From Trichomonas tenax (Eukaryota > Parabasalia > Trichomonadida > Trichomonadidae), in assembly GCA_023091735.1 (NCBI GenBank), contig JALKBU010000243.1, positions 1-56,499 of the forward strand: a DNA stretch of 56,499 nt. Direction: 5' to 3'. Of this stretch, positions 9,443 through 21,900 are shown piece by piece; position 1 is the stretch's first letter, and the number at the start of each line of letters is the position of its first letter. A program made the translations under genes and the position numbers. A model generated the notes under the pieces. The model did not search any database. It was not told the origin of the DNA and saw nothing but the letters and a program-made list of their open reading frames with translations.

Positions 9443-12400
9443 AGATATTTTTCAATAGTTTAGCGTTTGTAGATAGTTATCAATTTTTGAATTTCTCTCA
9501 AATCATAACTTGCTATAGACACATAAATAAGCATGATTTTAAAATAAGAATTGATAACATATCGGTATGATAATTGTGGGTAGATCAGTTCTCAAAACTT
9601 AATTTCACGCTTTTTCTTTTGTAATATTGATTTATACTTTGTTTGACCCCAATTGTTCGAAAACTTTTTTGAATTAATATTTTACGCTAGTTATCAAATA
9701 TTTCTTAGCTATCTAACACATTGAGAGCAGCGTCGTGATAATGGAAGCTGCTCTACACTTGATGCTATGCTAGAATCCAAAAGATAGCGAAAAAATAATC
9801 TAAACAATTTTGGTTTCATAGGAAATTGAACAATCATGTTTTAAAGTGGATTTCTAATCTTTCCCAATCACCCCTATTTTTCCCAATAATCCCTATTTCA
9901 ATCAAAATTTTGGTGTTTCGCTTATGTTTTGCCTCAGATATCATGATACAAAATCATTTTTTCTTGTGATATGATATCTATCTATGATATCAAATCTAAT
10001 TTTGATATTTTGTGAATAAATTTAATTTGATTTCTCTTTGAATTTTTCATCAACGAGAAATCTTTTTCAATAAAAAGATGTTATGCAGTGTCAAATTCTA
10101 AAATTACAATTGTATATTATTTTCATAGTCGAAGTTATCAAAAACACCACTATTTTATTGTACATCTATTTATTCCTGGTTAAAGGAAGTTGAACAGATG
10201 TAGTCTCGAGGGTGAACTTTGTTCAACATCGCTAGATTCAACGTATTATGTCTTTTGATCGGTACAAATCGCTGGAGCGCCAAACATAACCCTTTGCAAT
10301 TCAAATTCCACAGAATGTCCATCACATCTTTAACATTTGACAAATTATATTAAGGAACATTTCGATAGTCTTTGATATTCGAAATTTTGAGTTGGGAATA
10401 GATTATATTCGAAGACTTCTCTTTAAAGACAAGATGTTTTGTGGAATATCATTTTCGTTATCAATTTCAATTTCAGTTTGATATATGAGAAGGGTATTTT
10501 GATGAATGATTTATTGAAGGAACTCAATTTTTCGCATTCTTGTTAAGATTTGACTTTATTTTTAAGAATCTATTTCAATGATTTTCCGATTTTACTGTAG
10601 TGTCAATTTGGTGAATCATGAATATCCCATTTATTCGGAAATTAAACATGAAAATCGATTCACGCAATTTACAGCCATTAATCTCATTAAGGACTTCAAA
10701 ATGTTTGAGATCGAAATAATTTTATTCAGTAATGAACTTATTTAAGTGATATTTCATTAAATTGATGTTAGGCAAGACTATTAACCAGCGGTCTCTCCAT
10801 TTAATCAAGTATATAAAATAAGATTCAAATATGGAACATCATGTGATGATTCTGAATCCACAAAAGTCCATAAAACAGGAGAATTATGCATTGGGCTACT
10901 GAACGATCATCCATTTCAGAATAAATAAATTGGCAATAGAAAAGCTATTAGTATTCTATAATATTTTCAGGTACCAAATAATTTTCATTTCTACATATAG
11001 TAGATTTGTAGTATTGTTAACCTCCAAGATAATTTTCATCCATGGTTATTTTCAACAATTGATATGAATCTCATGCCATCATATAAGGACGTGAGAAATC
11101 CATTTTCTATCTTAGGGAAATCATCATACACAGTAACTCATTTTATGTGAGAGATATCAAAATATATTTTTCCAAAATAGTCAAATCAGGGAATGTTAAT
11201 CAGTTATTATTAATAACTCATTTTCAAATACTAACGTCAACCAAACCTTGAAACGAAACCACTTTGAAAAGATTTATACAACAACCACACATATCAATGT
11301 CAAATTGGAGAAATTTAGCACCATGGAAATTATTGGACACATAACAGACTGCAATTTCCAAAGTGTATCATCTCAATTTAATTCAAAATAATTTCAGATA
11401 TGAGAGAAAGGAAGATTATTCATTGTAACCACGAGGAACTCCTTTTACTCACTATGCGCTCCCATGGAAATTCATCCTTTTGATCCAAAAGGCTTCTAAA
11501 TTCTTTAATTTTCGTTGAGTATCGCAAAATGTCGTTGTACACGAATAATGACCTTTCATTTCGATTTCCAGATCAATTAAAGCCACATTGCATCAACCAC
11601 ATTATCAATTCTTAATCAAAGAACATTTTCCAGAAATTCTACTGGATTAATCCACTCATAAACAGATAATTCTCATTAAATTTGTCAATATTCCACTATT
11701 CTCATTGTTTTCACCTGAAAACTTTGATACATTTTGATTCCAACATTAAATCTGTGTAAAGAGTTATCCATATTCCGACATTAGAGCAGAAATACGAAGT
11801 CAGTGAATTCTGCTCAATCAAAATCGTTCAGTGATCGTTTTATGCATGAAATGCATTTTTTTATGGTATAAAACTGTTTCTAAGTCTCAGATAGTTTTAA
11901 CTCATACTTAGATAATTACACAGAGTTGATTTATCACTTAATAAATAGTATAACTCCAATAATCTTACTCATAAATATTATCGCTCTCAGAATAAAATGA
12001 CTATTTTACATATTGATACTCACACATATTTATGATCATATGGAGGTCTATTGTAGATGGTCGATCCAATAAAATTCGAATGATTTACGTCGACAGGTTT
12101 GTGATTGGGTTTTGAAATAAACATATTTTTCCAACAAACATTCGAATATTTCACCATCAACAAAGGATCCGAAAATTAGGAGGGAATTCTGCCAAATAAC
12201 GCAAATTTGAAGTTTGGATTTCATAATTTGCTGATTCAAAGCGATTTGAATCCAGAACGCATCAATCGTACCAAACACAATGAGGTGATTATATTTTCAT
12301 TGACTAAATCCTCAGCAATTCAATCAATGTGCGTTATCATTTCTTTGAACAAAATTTTTATCATTTATCAGGTTTCCTGTTGTCATAGCCATCATATGTT

Positions 12401-12731
12401 GCTTAATTTAATGCTAACAAATTTTTGATAAAAGGTGTCAAAAAGTTTTGATTTAGAGTCTACAGACTGTATATATTCCAAATATTACCAAAAGTTGTTT
12501 TTGCATCCATTGAAAATAAATTGAAACAGATGCAATTGAAGAAGCCCAAGGATTAAAATTTTGCTGAAATGAGGAAAAAATATTTTTGAAAATTTCGAAA
12601 ATACGCAGTGTTATCTATAAATAGATTTATTCCTTTACTGACATTACGACCATGATTCAAATATTTAACTGAGGTCTCTCAAAACAGAATAAATATTGAA
12701 AATGCTTGAATTTAACTTTTTTTTTTAAATA
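9443..12731. other. 3.3-kb AT-rich spacer
   Basis: No intact gene, RNA gene or clear inverted repeat was found on either strand. Short less-AT-rich patches near 10195-10310 and 11420-11520 give broken, protein-like translations and may be old coding remnants, but no family could be named. Open frames around 12048-12428 lack a start context and any recognisable motif. TTAACTTT lies at 12712-12719, close to the Myb start. Confidence 0.5.
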
Positions 12732-13307
12732 ATGGATAGACTTTTGCCTTCTGGTTTTCCTCCGAACGCTGGATGTGCTGGCGGAAAATCGAAGTTCACT
12801 GCGGAGGAGGACATGAGATTGAAACAGCTCGTGGAATCCACTGAAGGTCCAGTTTCATGGAAAGAGATCTCACAACAGATGGTGACAAGAACCCCGAGGC
12901 AGTGTCGAGAAAGATATAAAAACTATCTGAGAGATGAACTTAAACACGAGAATTGGACAGAAAAGGAAGATCAACTTATAATGCAGTTCTACAATCAATA
13001 CGGGAAGAAATGGAATATAATCGCGAAATATCTGTCTGGCAGAACAAGTAACGCAATAAGGAATAGATGGAAATACTTAGAGAAAAATGATTATTCGGTT
13101 GCAGATGACTTGGATATAGTTAAAAGCTCGAAAAAAAGCACAAAATATGAGCAACCTATTGAAGCTGTGGAAGATAAAGATCATTTTCAAGTGGTAAATC
13201 AATCAGGAGAGGAACTTTTCAATCGATTGATGAGAAACATGTTCCCTCAGGGCAAGCCCACCAATATATTCGATAGCGACGAGGAAATTGGAATTTTTGT
13301 TAATTAA
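12732..13307 (+). CDS. Two-repeat (R2R3-type) Myb DNA-binding protein
   Basis: 191 residues. Repeat 1 runs from KFTAEEDMRL to QCRERYKNYL (first Trp replaced by Phe, as often seen; the inserted TEGPVSW spacing is normal for protist Mybs). Repeat 2 runs from NWTEKEDQLI to AIRNRWKYLE and keeps its Trp spacing. Recognition helices end in TPRQCRERY and TSNAIRNRW, the standard Myb positions for AAC-type sites. The tail (from about 120) is acidic and has no domain. Trichomonads carry very large families of such small Mybs, some known to control initiator-dependent genes. The ATG is preceded by TTAACTTTTTTTTTT, and the stop overlaps TAAA. A second Myb gene lies at 25402, but intervening genes make a local tandem copy unlikely. 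Confidence 0.93.
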   Translation: MDRLLPSGFPPNAGCAGGKSKFTAEEDMRLKQLVESTEGPVSWKEISQQMVTRTPRQCRERYKNYLRDELKHENWTEKEDQLIMQFYNQYGKKWNIIAKYLSGRTSNAIRNRWKYLEKNDYSVADDLDIVKSSKKSTKYEQPIEAVEDKDHFQVVNQSGEELFNRLMRNMFPQGKPTNIFDSDEEIGIFVN

Positions 13308-14872
13308 ACGTTTCTTTGATTATGGATTTTTACTAATAATTATCAGCTATTAAATCAAAACATGGGAAAGACTTATTGATCGAATTTCTTTGTAAACAAG
13401 GCCATAGGCTATATGAATATCATAGTCAGATGCGAAAATACAAGCCTGTTAAAAACATAAAACAAAAAATTAAATTAAACAAATGGAAAACTACCTAAAC
13501 ATCACAGTATAAAGTCTGAGAACACTTTGGGCAAAATTTATTTCACATTTAAATTTTAAATCTAACTTAATTTCTAAGAAACCGCCAAAAATAGCTTAGA
13601 ATCAATTCAAAATAGAATTTCTTTTGTTTTGACTATTTTATGCCTATTCGGCTAAATAAACTTGTGTATCATAATTAGTATCCGATAGTGAATCCAGGAA
13701 CAATAACTAACAGGAAATTCAGCGATGTACAAAATATTTTTCAGAGAAGATTTGCGTTATTAATTGTAAATTCTTAGATTTGGGAACTGAAATATACTGT
13801 AACAGGTGTTCTTGACGGTGAAAATATCAATGAAAATCCTTGAAATCTAATAAAGTCTCAATTGATCTTAATTATTCTGAACTCATCTTATACCTATTTT
13901 TATTTTATGATTTGCATTCACTACACTGTGGACAGCCCATAGATGAACATACCGCCGATTGTTGCAAGAATTTCAATTACCCGTCGATTTGCATATTGGG
14001 TAATGAAGGCTCATGATTAATGGTATAGCTTATTTATGTCAATTATATTATGAATATAGTGCTCACGATGAAATATCGTAATGTACAATTTGTGAATAGT
14101 CTATTGAGTTTAAATCAGCATATAACCTTTAAAATAACATTTTGTACATGTACTATATTAAGAATGTACAGTAAACGGTCAATTTTGTTGAGACTTGGTT
14201 TTTTATCAACTGACATTTCATAAGTAAACTCTGGCATGAGCAGCAACATGACGATTTGATAATAGAACTTACAGCAGAAGTATTTCAAAAGGTTTGAACC
14301 GATTCTATTGATAATAAACCTGAAATCTCGTCATATCACGAATAAAATCCATTTCTACATCCCATAAATATGATTATCATACTTACGTTCAGGAAATATA
14401 GAAGACCTCATATCCAGTTACCTAATCTTAAAAAGAATATTTTGATTTAAAGTTATTTATGCATACATAGGTATTTTCATGATACAATTTAAAAACACAT
14501 ACAGTGCTTTTCAATTTCGAAATTATTTTTCAAACAAATTATCAATTGTACATATTAAAACCACTTGGAATATATTAGGAAGCAACAGATTTTAGGCAAT
14601 TTTAGATTTATGGGCTATAGTTTTGAATAAAGAAGTTTGATATATTTTATCGAGAAAGGTTCCTTGAACAAGGCCAATTATGCCTTATTCATAAAAAGTT
14701 TCGATGGTATTCAGTGTGACAAATGCTTTAGAACAACAAGTTAATATGCAATTAATATTAATTTCGAGTTCAAGACTTTTGACGTCAAATCCGATGAATC
14801 ATAGCAAATTTGGACATAGTTGAAATTTTTCGAAATGTGTCAAAGTTATTTTTCCGATTTCATCAATTTTAA
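13308..14872. other. Spacer with CRE-like palindrome and one coding-like patch
   Basis: No intact gene is present. ACCGCCAAAAAT at 13581-13592 is a one-base variant of the E2F-like box found before two other genes, but no gene start is near. The minus strand of about 13931-14015 gives a 29-codon open piece ending VIEILATIGGMFIYGLSTV, which looks membrane-like and may be a relic. ATTACCC (13976-13982) and GGGTAAT (13998-14004) could form a hairpin. A perfect TGACGTCA lies at 14780-14787. Confidence 0.5.
14780..14787. promoter_or_regulatory. CRE-like palindrome TGACGTCA
   Basis: A perfect 8-bp CRE palindrome lies 99 bp before the TRAPPC8-like ATG. In other eukaryotes this is a bZIP/ATF site. 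A single chance occurrence in 56 kb is possible, so this is only a candidate. Confidence 0.25.
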
Positions 14873-14881
14873 TCATTCGGA
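14873..14881 (+). promoter_or_regulatory. Initiator (Inr) of the TRAPPC8-like gene
   Basis: TCATTC lies 11 nt before the ATG at 14886, with another TCA-type start (TCATCAATTTT) at 14860. Both lie downstream of the earlier in-frame ATG at 14835, so the 14886 start is preferred. Confidence 0.45.
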
Positions 14882-14885
14882 GACA

Positions 14886-17800
14886 ATGGAGTTCAATGAC
14901 AGCCCAGTGCTCCATGAGTACTTCCCGGTTATAGGAGTATGGATTGACGAATCTATCTCCGAAAGATTATTGAGTAATAATTTAAATCTTCATTCTTTCA
15001 TCAGGAAGATTGGTTCAACTTTTGCATCGAAACTTCCTGGATGGAGGTATCTGAACCTGAACAAGAAATTATCAGAAAATGCGGAAAAATTAACAATAAA
15101 ATCATATAATATACTCCAAAAATACAGTGATATCTTTATTACACCAGAACTCATGAAGAAACTCACGTTTAACCAAACAGATTTGCTACCATACGATAAA
15201 ATTGATATTTCAAATTTTGCAACAGCAGGAATTAACAACTTATTGCCATGGTATTTGGATCTATTCAAGGTTTTATCTAAGTCACCACGAGATACAGGAT
15301 TTATTTTTTCAGATATTCCAAGATACGTAATTTCATTCGTTGATAAATCGAACGCGCCGAAAAACATACTCAGAAACTTACCGATATCGTTCCAAAATCG
15401 AATGCAGAATATTCATGAAGTTACATTAACAATATTTACAATCTACAACGAATCTATTAATCAATTAGAATTAATTGAGAACGGACGTACTCACAAGGTC
15501 ATAGGTAACACGGCGAAAGACAAATTGTTGACAATTCTTACAGAAATTTTATCAGATATATTAGTTACAAGAATTCCTGAATATATCAAGAAATTAATAC
15601 AGACAGACAAAAATAACAAGTATTTGCAAAACAAACCGACAAGTATATTATCAAATTTGTTTCATATTAAACCAAATACAGAAGAATTCTATGATAGATT
15701 GTTCATGTTGGCATTAAACCATTTAACAGTCAGACAGATAGACGAATCACGTACAGTTATTCTTGATTTACTATCGAAAAGTGAATATTCTCGATTATAC
15801 GAAGTTAAGATTTGTTATATTCATATACAGCTATCACTTCTTACTCCACTGCATGAGTACATTAATGTCATAAGTGAAATATTTACGAATGAATTAGATT
15901 TTAGACTTTTATATTTGATGTTACTTATTGTTCACACATACTCTGGAACACAAGTTTTCTTGCAGTCAGAGATCGTTCTCAACAGACTTATATTAAGTTA
16001 TCCATGCAAACATATAATTGCACAATCAATTTTCGGATTTTGTTACGAAAGACTAGCAATCAAGTCTATAGCACTCAATAGATACAACCACGCAGCGCTT
16101 TACTTCTTTCTCGCAAGAAGAAAATATTATCAAGTTAATGGAAATAAAATGCTTGTTGGCTATTCATACAGATGCTCTGTACTCACACAGCATATCTTAT
16201 CACGAAATGATGATCCAACAAAGCTATATCGCTGTGGAGTTTCAGATTTGAATATTCTCAGAAATCAAGACTTTGGATACTCCTCATGTTGGGAATATCT
16301 CAACTCAAGAGCTCTAAAGAATGTTGCCAAAGACTTGGAGCGTTGTGGCCTTGATCAATTTAATCAGATAATTTATTTCTATCTTTTAGCGCATACATAC
16401 AATCAGAAGTTGACAGTCAACGTCCTGAAAGGAATGTTCAACGCTTTCAACAAACTCGTTGATAAAGAACAACTCAATGGCATTTCTCTTCCATATTTCA
16501 TCATCAAGAATAACGTGAAGATAATCAAATACGGATCTGCTGAATACTTCAAGTTCGACTCCGCTCCTTACAGGGAAATGATCAACCTGTGGGAGAAGAG
16601 CACGAGAACGATGAGAAATGTTGAAGTTCATTGGGGCATCAAGAGGAAAGTTGAAGTTAAGCCAGAAATTGTTGTTGTCAATGAACCAGTTGTTATTCGC
16701 TTTAACATCATCAAGAACAAGATCCCGTACTGCTTCAACAAGTCTCACTTGATTGTTCAGCAGTCAAACATTGCATACACGAAAGATCCACCTCCAACAA
16801 AGTCTTTAACGAAGAAAGTCAAATCTCTTGAAGAGCCAAAATTCACAAAGAATCAAACGCAAATGAAGATGCCTGAATTCACACAGAACTCGATCGAAAA
16901 TGATTTCTGCAAAGTCTCAATGAAAGTCATAGACATAAAACCGCTTTCTAGAGATTTAGAGATACTTCCGACGAAGGAAGTTCAATTCACAGTCGACAGA
17001 ATGAAGTTCCAGTTCTGGGAAACAGCTATTATGGATATTCCTTTCCCTCATTTGTTCATTCAAAGTGTCACAAATCAGCCAACATTATGTGTTGTTGTTA
17101 ATGATAACAAAGAAATAGATACATCTGATGGTGAAGTCAAACCATTCAAGCTCACAATCGCTAACATCGGTGATGCTCCTGTCAAGAGATTGTTCTGTAT
17201 GCACAACAAACCGTACTCGATCAATTTGTCTCCGAATACAACAATCATCAATGGATATGCTGTCATTCCAATCATCACACAGAGCGTCATCAATCCTGGA
17301 GAAGAGATAACAATCGATTGCTTGTCAATAGGTGGCAGAACTAGTTTCATTTGTCACATGATTTGGTTCTATGAAGGAAATGATTCGATTTATTGGAGGC
17401 ATTTCGTCAGTCGTTTATGCGTTTCTTCTCGAGTTCTTGAAGACGTCAGCACATCGGTTTTCGCTGATCCAAAGGACTGGGAGAAAGATATCCTGTTCGC
17501 TCATGTCAACCACACTTCAGAAGTCTCTGCAGTTGGCGCAAAATTCCACGGAAAGTACTTCAAGAAGATGGAGGATATTAAAAGTGACAATGTGAGCTTA
17601 GAAAGCGACAAATCTTCATTTTATTTGGAAGAGACAACGGATGACTTCAAGTTTGAGTCATGGAGAGATATGATGTATGATCACAATGTCCATGATGGTT
17701 ATGTTTTGTTATCTGTCAGAAATGATCAAACACAAACTGAAGTTTTGAAGCAATTCCACGTTGTTGCTCTAAAGAAGAAGTACAGGTTGCACGTGGAATG

Positions 17801-18101
17801 TGTTGGATCGATCAATTTGAATGATACAGAGACAGCAGAAATCAAATTAACAGTTAAAAACGTTTCTGATTCGGTTTTAACCAATATTAAAGTAACCACA
17901 GACAAAAGTAACAAAGAGATCATATGGGTTGGCAAAGATACTCATTATTGTCAAGAGATTCAATCATTATCTGAAGAATACTTCTATTTTACAGCATTCT
18001 TCATGAATCCTGGCATACATGATGTTGCGTCATTTATCATCACGGATTCATCGAACAAAGCTACGCATATACCGTTCAAGAAATATATTAGTGTTTTTTA
18101 A
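14886..18101 (+). CDS. TRAPPC8 / Trs85-like subunit of TRAPP III
   Basis: 1,071 residues from the preferred ATG at 14886 (the frame extends upstream to an ATG at 14835 and a TTG at 14820). By family knowledge TRAPP III activates Rab1/Ypt1 at early Golgi and autophagy membranes, and TRAPPC8 gives it membrane specificity. Resemblances seen by reading: an N-terminal block ending in a SxxLPGWRYL-like element; a central helical-repeat segment with HAALYFFLARRKYYQ followed by YSYRCSVL, where TRAPPC8 has its AFHMILAGHRFSKAG and RCYCQA segment; then beta-rich Ig-like units including FKLTIANIGDAPVKRLF, parallel to the NIGNVPLKNLY element of animal TRAPPC8; and an SSRVLEDVSTSVF block with a following LFAHVNHTSE. 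These agree in order and spacing, but sequence identity is low. TAAA overlaps the stop. Confidence 0.68.
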   Translation: MEFNDSPVLHEYFPVIGVWIDESISERLLSNNLNLHSFIRKIGSTFASKLPGWRYLNLNKKLSENAEKLTIKSYNILQKYSDIFITPELMKKLTFNQTDLLPYDKIDISNFATAGINNLLPWYLDLFKVLSKSPRDTGFIFSDIPRYVISFVDKSNAPKNILRNLPISFQNRMQNIHEVTLTIFTIYNESINQLELIENGRTHKVIGNTAKDKLLTILTEILSDILVTRIPEYIKKLIQTDKNNKYLQNKPTSILSNLFHIKPNTEEFYDRLFMLALNHLTVRQIDESRTVILDLLSKSEYSRLYEVKICYIHIQLSLLTPLHEYINVISEIFTNELDFRLLYLMLLIVHTYSGTQVFLQSEIVLNRLILSYPCKHIIAQSIFGFCYERLAIKSIALNRYNHAALYFFLARRKYYQVNGNKMLVGYSYRCSVLTQHILSRNDDPTKLYRCGVSDLNILRNQDFGYSSCWEYLNSRALKNVAKDLERCGLDQFNQIIYFYLLAHTYNQKLTVNVLKGMFNAFNKLVDKEQLNGISLPYFIIKNNVKIIKYGSAEYFKFDSAPYREMINLWEKSTRTMRNVEVHWGIKRKVEVKPEIVVVNEPVVIRFNIIKNKIPYCFNKSHLIVQQSNIAYTKDPPPTKSLTKKVKSLEEPKFTKNQTQMKMPEFTQNSIENDFCKVSMKVIDIKPLSRDLEILPTKEVQFTVDRMKFQFWETAIMDIPFPHLFIQSVTNQPTLCVVVNDNKEIDTSDGEVKPFKLTIANIGDAPVKRLFCMHNKPYSINLSPNTTIINGYAVIPIITQSVINPGEEITIDCLSIGGRTSFICHMIWFYEGNDSIYWRHFVSRLCVSSRVLEDVSTSVFADPKDWEKDILFAHVNHTSEVSAVGAKFHGKYFKKMEDIKSDNVSLESDKSSFYLEETTDDFKFESWRDMMYDHNVHDGYVLLSVRNDQTQTEVLKQFHVVALKKKYRLHVECVGSINLNDTETAEIKLTVKNVSDSVLTNIKVTTDKSNKEIIWVGKDTHYCQEIQSLSEEYFYFTAFFMNPGIHDVASFIITDSSNKATHIPFKKYISVF

Positions 18102-18951
18102 ATATTTTGTTTTTATCGGTTTTTAAATTATCCATTGATGACTATTAAAAGGAAATCGATCAAAAATAATTTCAATTTAAAACAAATCTGTCAGTTTTTT
18201 ATATTTTAGTGTTTTATTAACAATTAAACATCAAAGATTATAAATATTAAATAATAGTTTTGAAATAGTTATCAATTTTTTTTGAGAATTGACTTAATTT
18301 TTTTTTTCAAGAAGTCGCCACTAAAATTACACAAAAATCAATGATTTTGGACTTTGCTTTTGCGTTTCACAATGAATTTGAAACTTTTTATTTTATTTCA
18401 CAAAAATCATCATCAAAAATCTCAAATCCAACATTAATCACTTATACAACTTATTCCATTCCTTCTAAATTTTAATTTCATTCAAGGAAATTGTGGTATT
18501 ATCACTTTAAAATTCGGTTTAAATGAAAGAATTTATCGATAATCATCGTAATATGATATGATGGACTGAACACTTTTGTTTCTATGGGTATTTCTATGAT
18601 TTTGATAGGCGCTGATTGTTCAATGTTAAAGTAAGAATTGAAAGTCAATTATTTTGATCTCTGCAATGAGAACTAATGCATAATACATTATGAATATAAT
18701 CAAAAACTCCTATATTAGGTATTTATTCAAGCCACATCCACCAAATCCTTTAACAACTACAAAATATGAACTGTAATTTGATACAAACCCATTTCCAGAT
18801 CATATAAATGCAAAAATATTTGAAAGCAGAGTCAGTTGGTGATAATAATAAAGATTTGAGCTCAAAATAATTTTGGCGGTGTTCTGATGTAAACCATTCA
18901 ATATTTTAGGCAACCTCCAACGTAAACTTATCAAAAAAAGTTTAGATTTCA
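18102..18951. other. Spacer and promoter of the CHD-like gene
   Basis: This is an 850-bp AT-rich spacer between two genes on the same strand. It holds the E2F-like box at 18869-18880 and a weak initiator candidate (TCAAAAAAAG at 18931), which would give a leader of about 19 nt. No coding or RNA feature is seen. Confidence 0.55.
18869..18880 (+). promoter_or_regulatory. E2F-like box AATTTTGGCGGT upstream of the CHD-like gene
   Basis: This 12-mer lies 71 bp before the CHD-like ATG. The identical 12-mer occurs in the same orientation 33 bp before the kelch gene. TTTTGGCGG is the reverse complement of CCGCCAAAA and fits the E2F core TTTSSCGC/GGCGGGAAA class loosely (the G-run is short). Confidence 0.45.
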
Positions 18952-21900
18952 ATGAGTAATTCACCCCCTTCGGCAGATGGGGACAACGGACTTAAGTCCG
19001 AGCAGAGCTCAGTCGATAACAAGGACAATGTCCAAGAAGTAAATCCCGAGCAAGAAGAATATCAAGAAGAAATTGATGCGAAAAATAATTCTACAGCAGA
19101 TCGTCCAAATACTTCGGATAATGAGACGCAGGAAAATCATGAAACCAGTGGTGCAGGAAAAAGTGGTCAAGACGATTTCCACATCGACGATTATACTATT
19201 CAAGATATTTTCTGCCAATCACAGGATTCCTCCAACATGAAATATCTCGTAACGCTCGAGGGATCCTCGATTATCCGCACAATTAAGGTCGGCGAGAACG
19301 TATTCAAGAATAACAGAGAATATTCGAAAATTCTCAGCAAATTTAAGGCATCTACATCTCCCGGTATCTTCACGTCGAACCTTTCGCCGGAGTTAATTGA
19401 ACCAATGTCATCTCCCGTCTCTGTTCCTTGTTTGTACATCGACAGAATCATAAAACACCGCTACGCCGCCAATCCCAACACATACTTGATAGAACCCGAT
19501 GATTCCGACGACGAGGAGGCTTTTATTAACGATACTGTCGATAAAACAGATAAAACGATTATTTACTTCGTCAAGTGGAATGGCATGGATGAGGAGTCCG
19601 CTTCATGGGAGACCAAGGCCACAATTATGGGACAAGCTCCTTCTTTGTTCTGTGCAGCCAATGCTTATGATTTCCAAAGAATTGTCGATAATTACTGGAG
19701 AAGGACAAAAATGATCGACGAGGAGACAGAATACAAGAAATTCCCAGAAACTCTCGAGCCACATGATCTTCTTCACGATATTAAAATATCGGACACACAG
19801 CTTGATATGTTTAACTTCATCGTCAAATCTTTGTCAGCTAACAAGGTGCCCGTTCTTAGAATACCACAAGGAATTGGAAAAACAGTCGGTATTGCTTCAT
19901 TCTTAAATACAGCGGTCTTCAAGCTCAATGAGCAGCACCCAGCACTCATTATCTGCGATGATACATACTCCTGGGTCGAAACACTTCGTTTCGCTACAAA
20001 TCTTTATTGGTGTGAATATCCAGATAGTAAAGCCGCTAGAAGCATCATCTCTCGCGAGGAATTCGTAGGAAAGATCGGTGCCAAGTTCGACGTCATCGTA
20101 ATGACCAGCGAATTGACACAACGCGCGATGAATTCTGTTAAGAAGGTTAAGTGGGGCTTCGTCATCTTTGATCAGACTAGAGAACAGTTCAAGATCCCAT
20201 CCTGGCTTGTCCGCCTTCCGGGCCACAAGATTTATCTTTTCGACTCCGAAACCGAGGATTATTCAGTTGCTCACCAGAATGTCGACGTCGCTGTCATCAA
20301 AGGACAGGAGTACAAGGCATACGAGGAACTTATAATGGTCCCAGACACCAATGCAGAATTAATTTACAATTATCTTCACGGACACATGAAGAACTACAAT
20401 CTCGAGTTTTACGACAACTTCCAGGTCCAAGTTGCGTTCTTACAGTCCGCTTACTCTCATCCATTCCTTGTTCCAGAACTTCGTGATCAAATCATCGCAA
20501 ACAAAGTTGCTGAACTCGGTCACGACCTTTCACAGGACGAAACCATCAATCTCCTCGGCGAGTCATCGTCGAAGTTCCAAGAAATCCTCAAGATTGCCAA
20601 CGAATGCACATCATCGAAGACAGTTTGCGGCATCATCGCCAATGGTTTTGCTGTATTGCGACTCCTCAAGGACTTCTTAGTCCACACTGGCGTTCCAGCC
20701 ACATTGTTATCTTCTCCATTGTCACACGAAGCCTTCGACACATCATTCGAATATGGTGCATTGTTGATGACGAGAAACATCAACTCCCCAGTTATCGAGA
20801 ACCTCGACATCAGCACGCTCGTCTTCTACGACATCGACGAGGACTTCCAGACAGACTTGCACATCCAGGAGTACCTCGGAAGGTCGTCACAAGTCGCCGT
20901 TAAGCGCCTCTTGACAGCTGAGTCCGCAGAAACAGCCATATACGGCCATGTCTTGAACACTGATGAGTTCTACGCTCAGACAATGGAGAACGACGAGGCC
21001 GAGCCATTAGTTAGGTATGCTATGGCTACAACAAGCGGCTGGAGCAGAGCTAAGATACCGACAGTCACAACAGTCGATGTTTGCTACCCAGACATGATCA
21101 ACCAACTCTACAGGGAGTACAACGCAGCTCCAATCGAGTCATTGGCTCCATCCAAGGAATTCTGGAAGCACATCTTCCAGCCATCCGATGATGAGAACCA
21201 GGGCAACGACAAGCTTGCTGAAGTCAGGCATTTGGTTGACGCAATCTGCGAACACGGCATTTTCGACATCGATGGGTTGGCCAGCGAGCTCAAGCTCTCC
21301 AACGACGCGACAGTCAGACGTATGCTCACATGCCTCTTGGCAATGCTCAAGGAGTGCAACACATACGATGTTTTGTACGTTGCTTGCTTCGTTGCAAGAG
21401 AGCTCGGCTGCGATTCAGTTCCAGTCACAAGCGAGGACTGGCAGACATTGTGGGAGCGACGCGAGTCCGATGATGGAGAGGCAAAGATGATGCAGCAGAA
21501 TCTAGACAGTTCAAAGGTTTACAGGAGCTTCACAAAGACGTGCGGTATCGTCAACGACAAGATCGCCGTCCAAGCTTACTCAGGATTGTCCACAACAGAG
21601 TTCCCAAGAAGGTTCTACACAGATGCTGATGAGTACCCAACAAAGAAGAACTTGACTGAAGTTTTGACAACGAACACTTTCTGGTCAGCCAGATACGACG
21701 AGCTCAGACAAGCAATGCGTGTCGATGCTAACTCATTCGCAACGCACTTCCCGCAGAACAAGGAGATTCCTTCTGGAAATCCAGCTCTCGAGTTCGTTCT
21801 TGAGATCTTCAGATGGAACCCGAAGGAAGCTGATTGGGATGAGAATGAAGTCATCCAGGTTTTGTCAATGCTCTCATCTAACGGTATCCCAACACTCGAC

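Noticed and set aside
10195..10310. Patch considered as a tRNA gene
   Set aside because: No GGTTCRANYCC T-arm or paired acceptor ends could be found.
12048..12428. Opposed short frames before the Myb gene
   Set aside because: No recognisable motif and they overlap each other in antisense; likely random.
14835..14885. Earlier ATG of the TRAPPC8-like frame
   Set aside because: Good TCA initiators lie between this ATG and 14886, so it would not be in the mRNA.
20520..20903. Several 80-100 codon frames across the CHD-like SNF2 region
   Set aside because: Shadows in other frames of a C-rich third-position gene.
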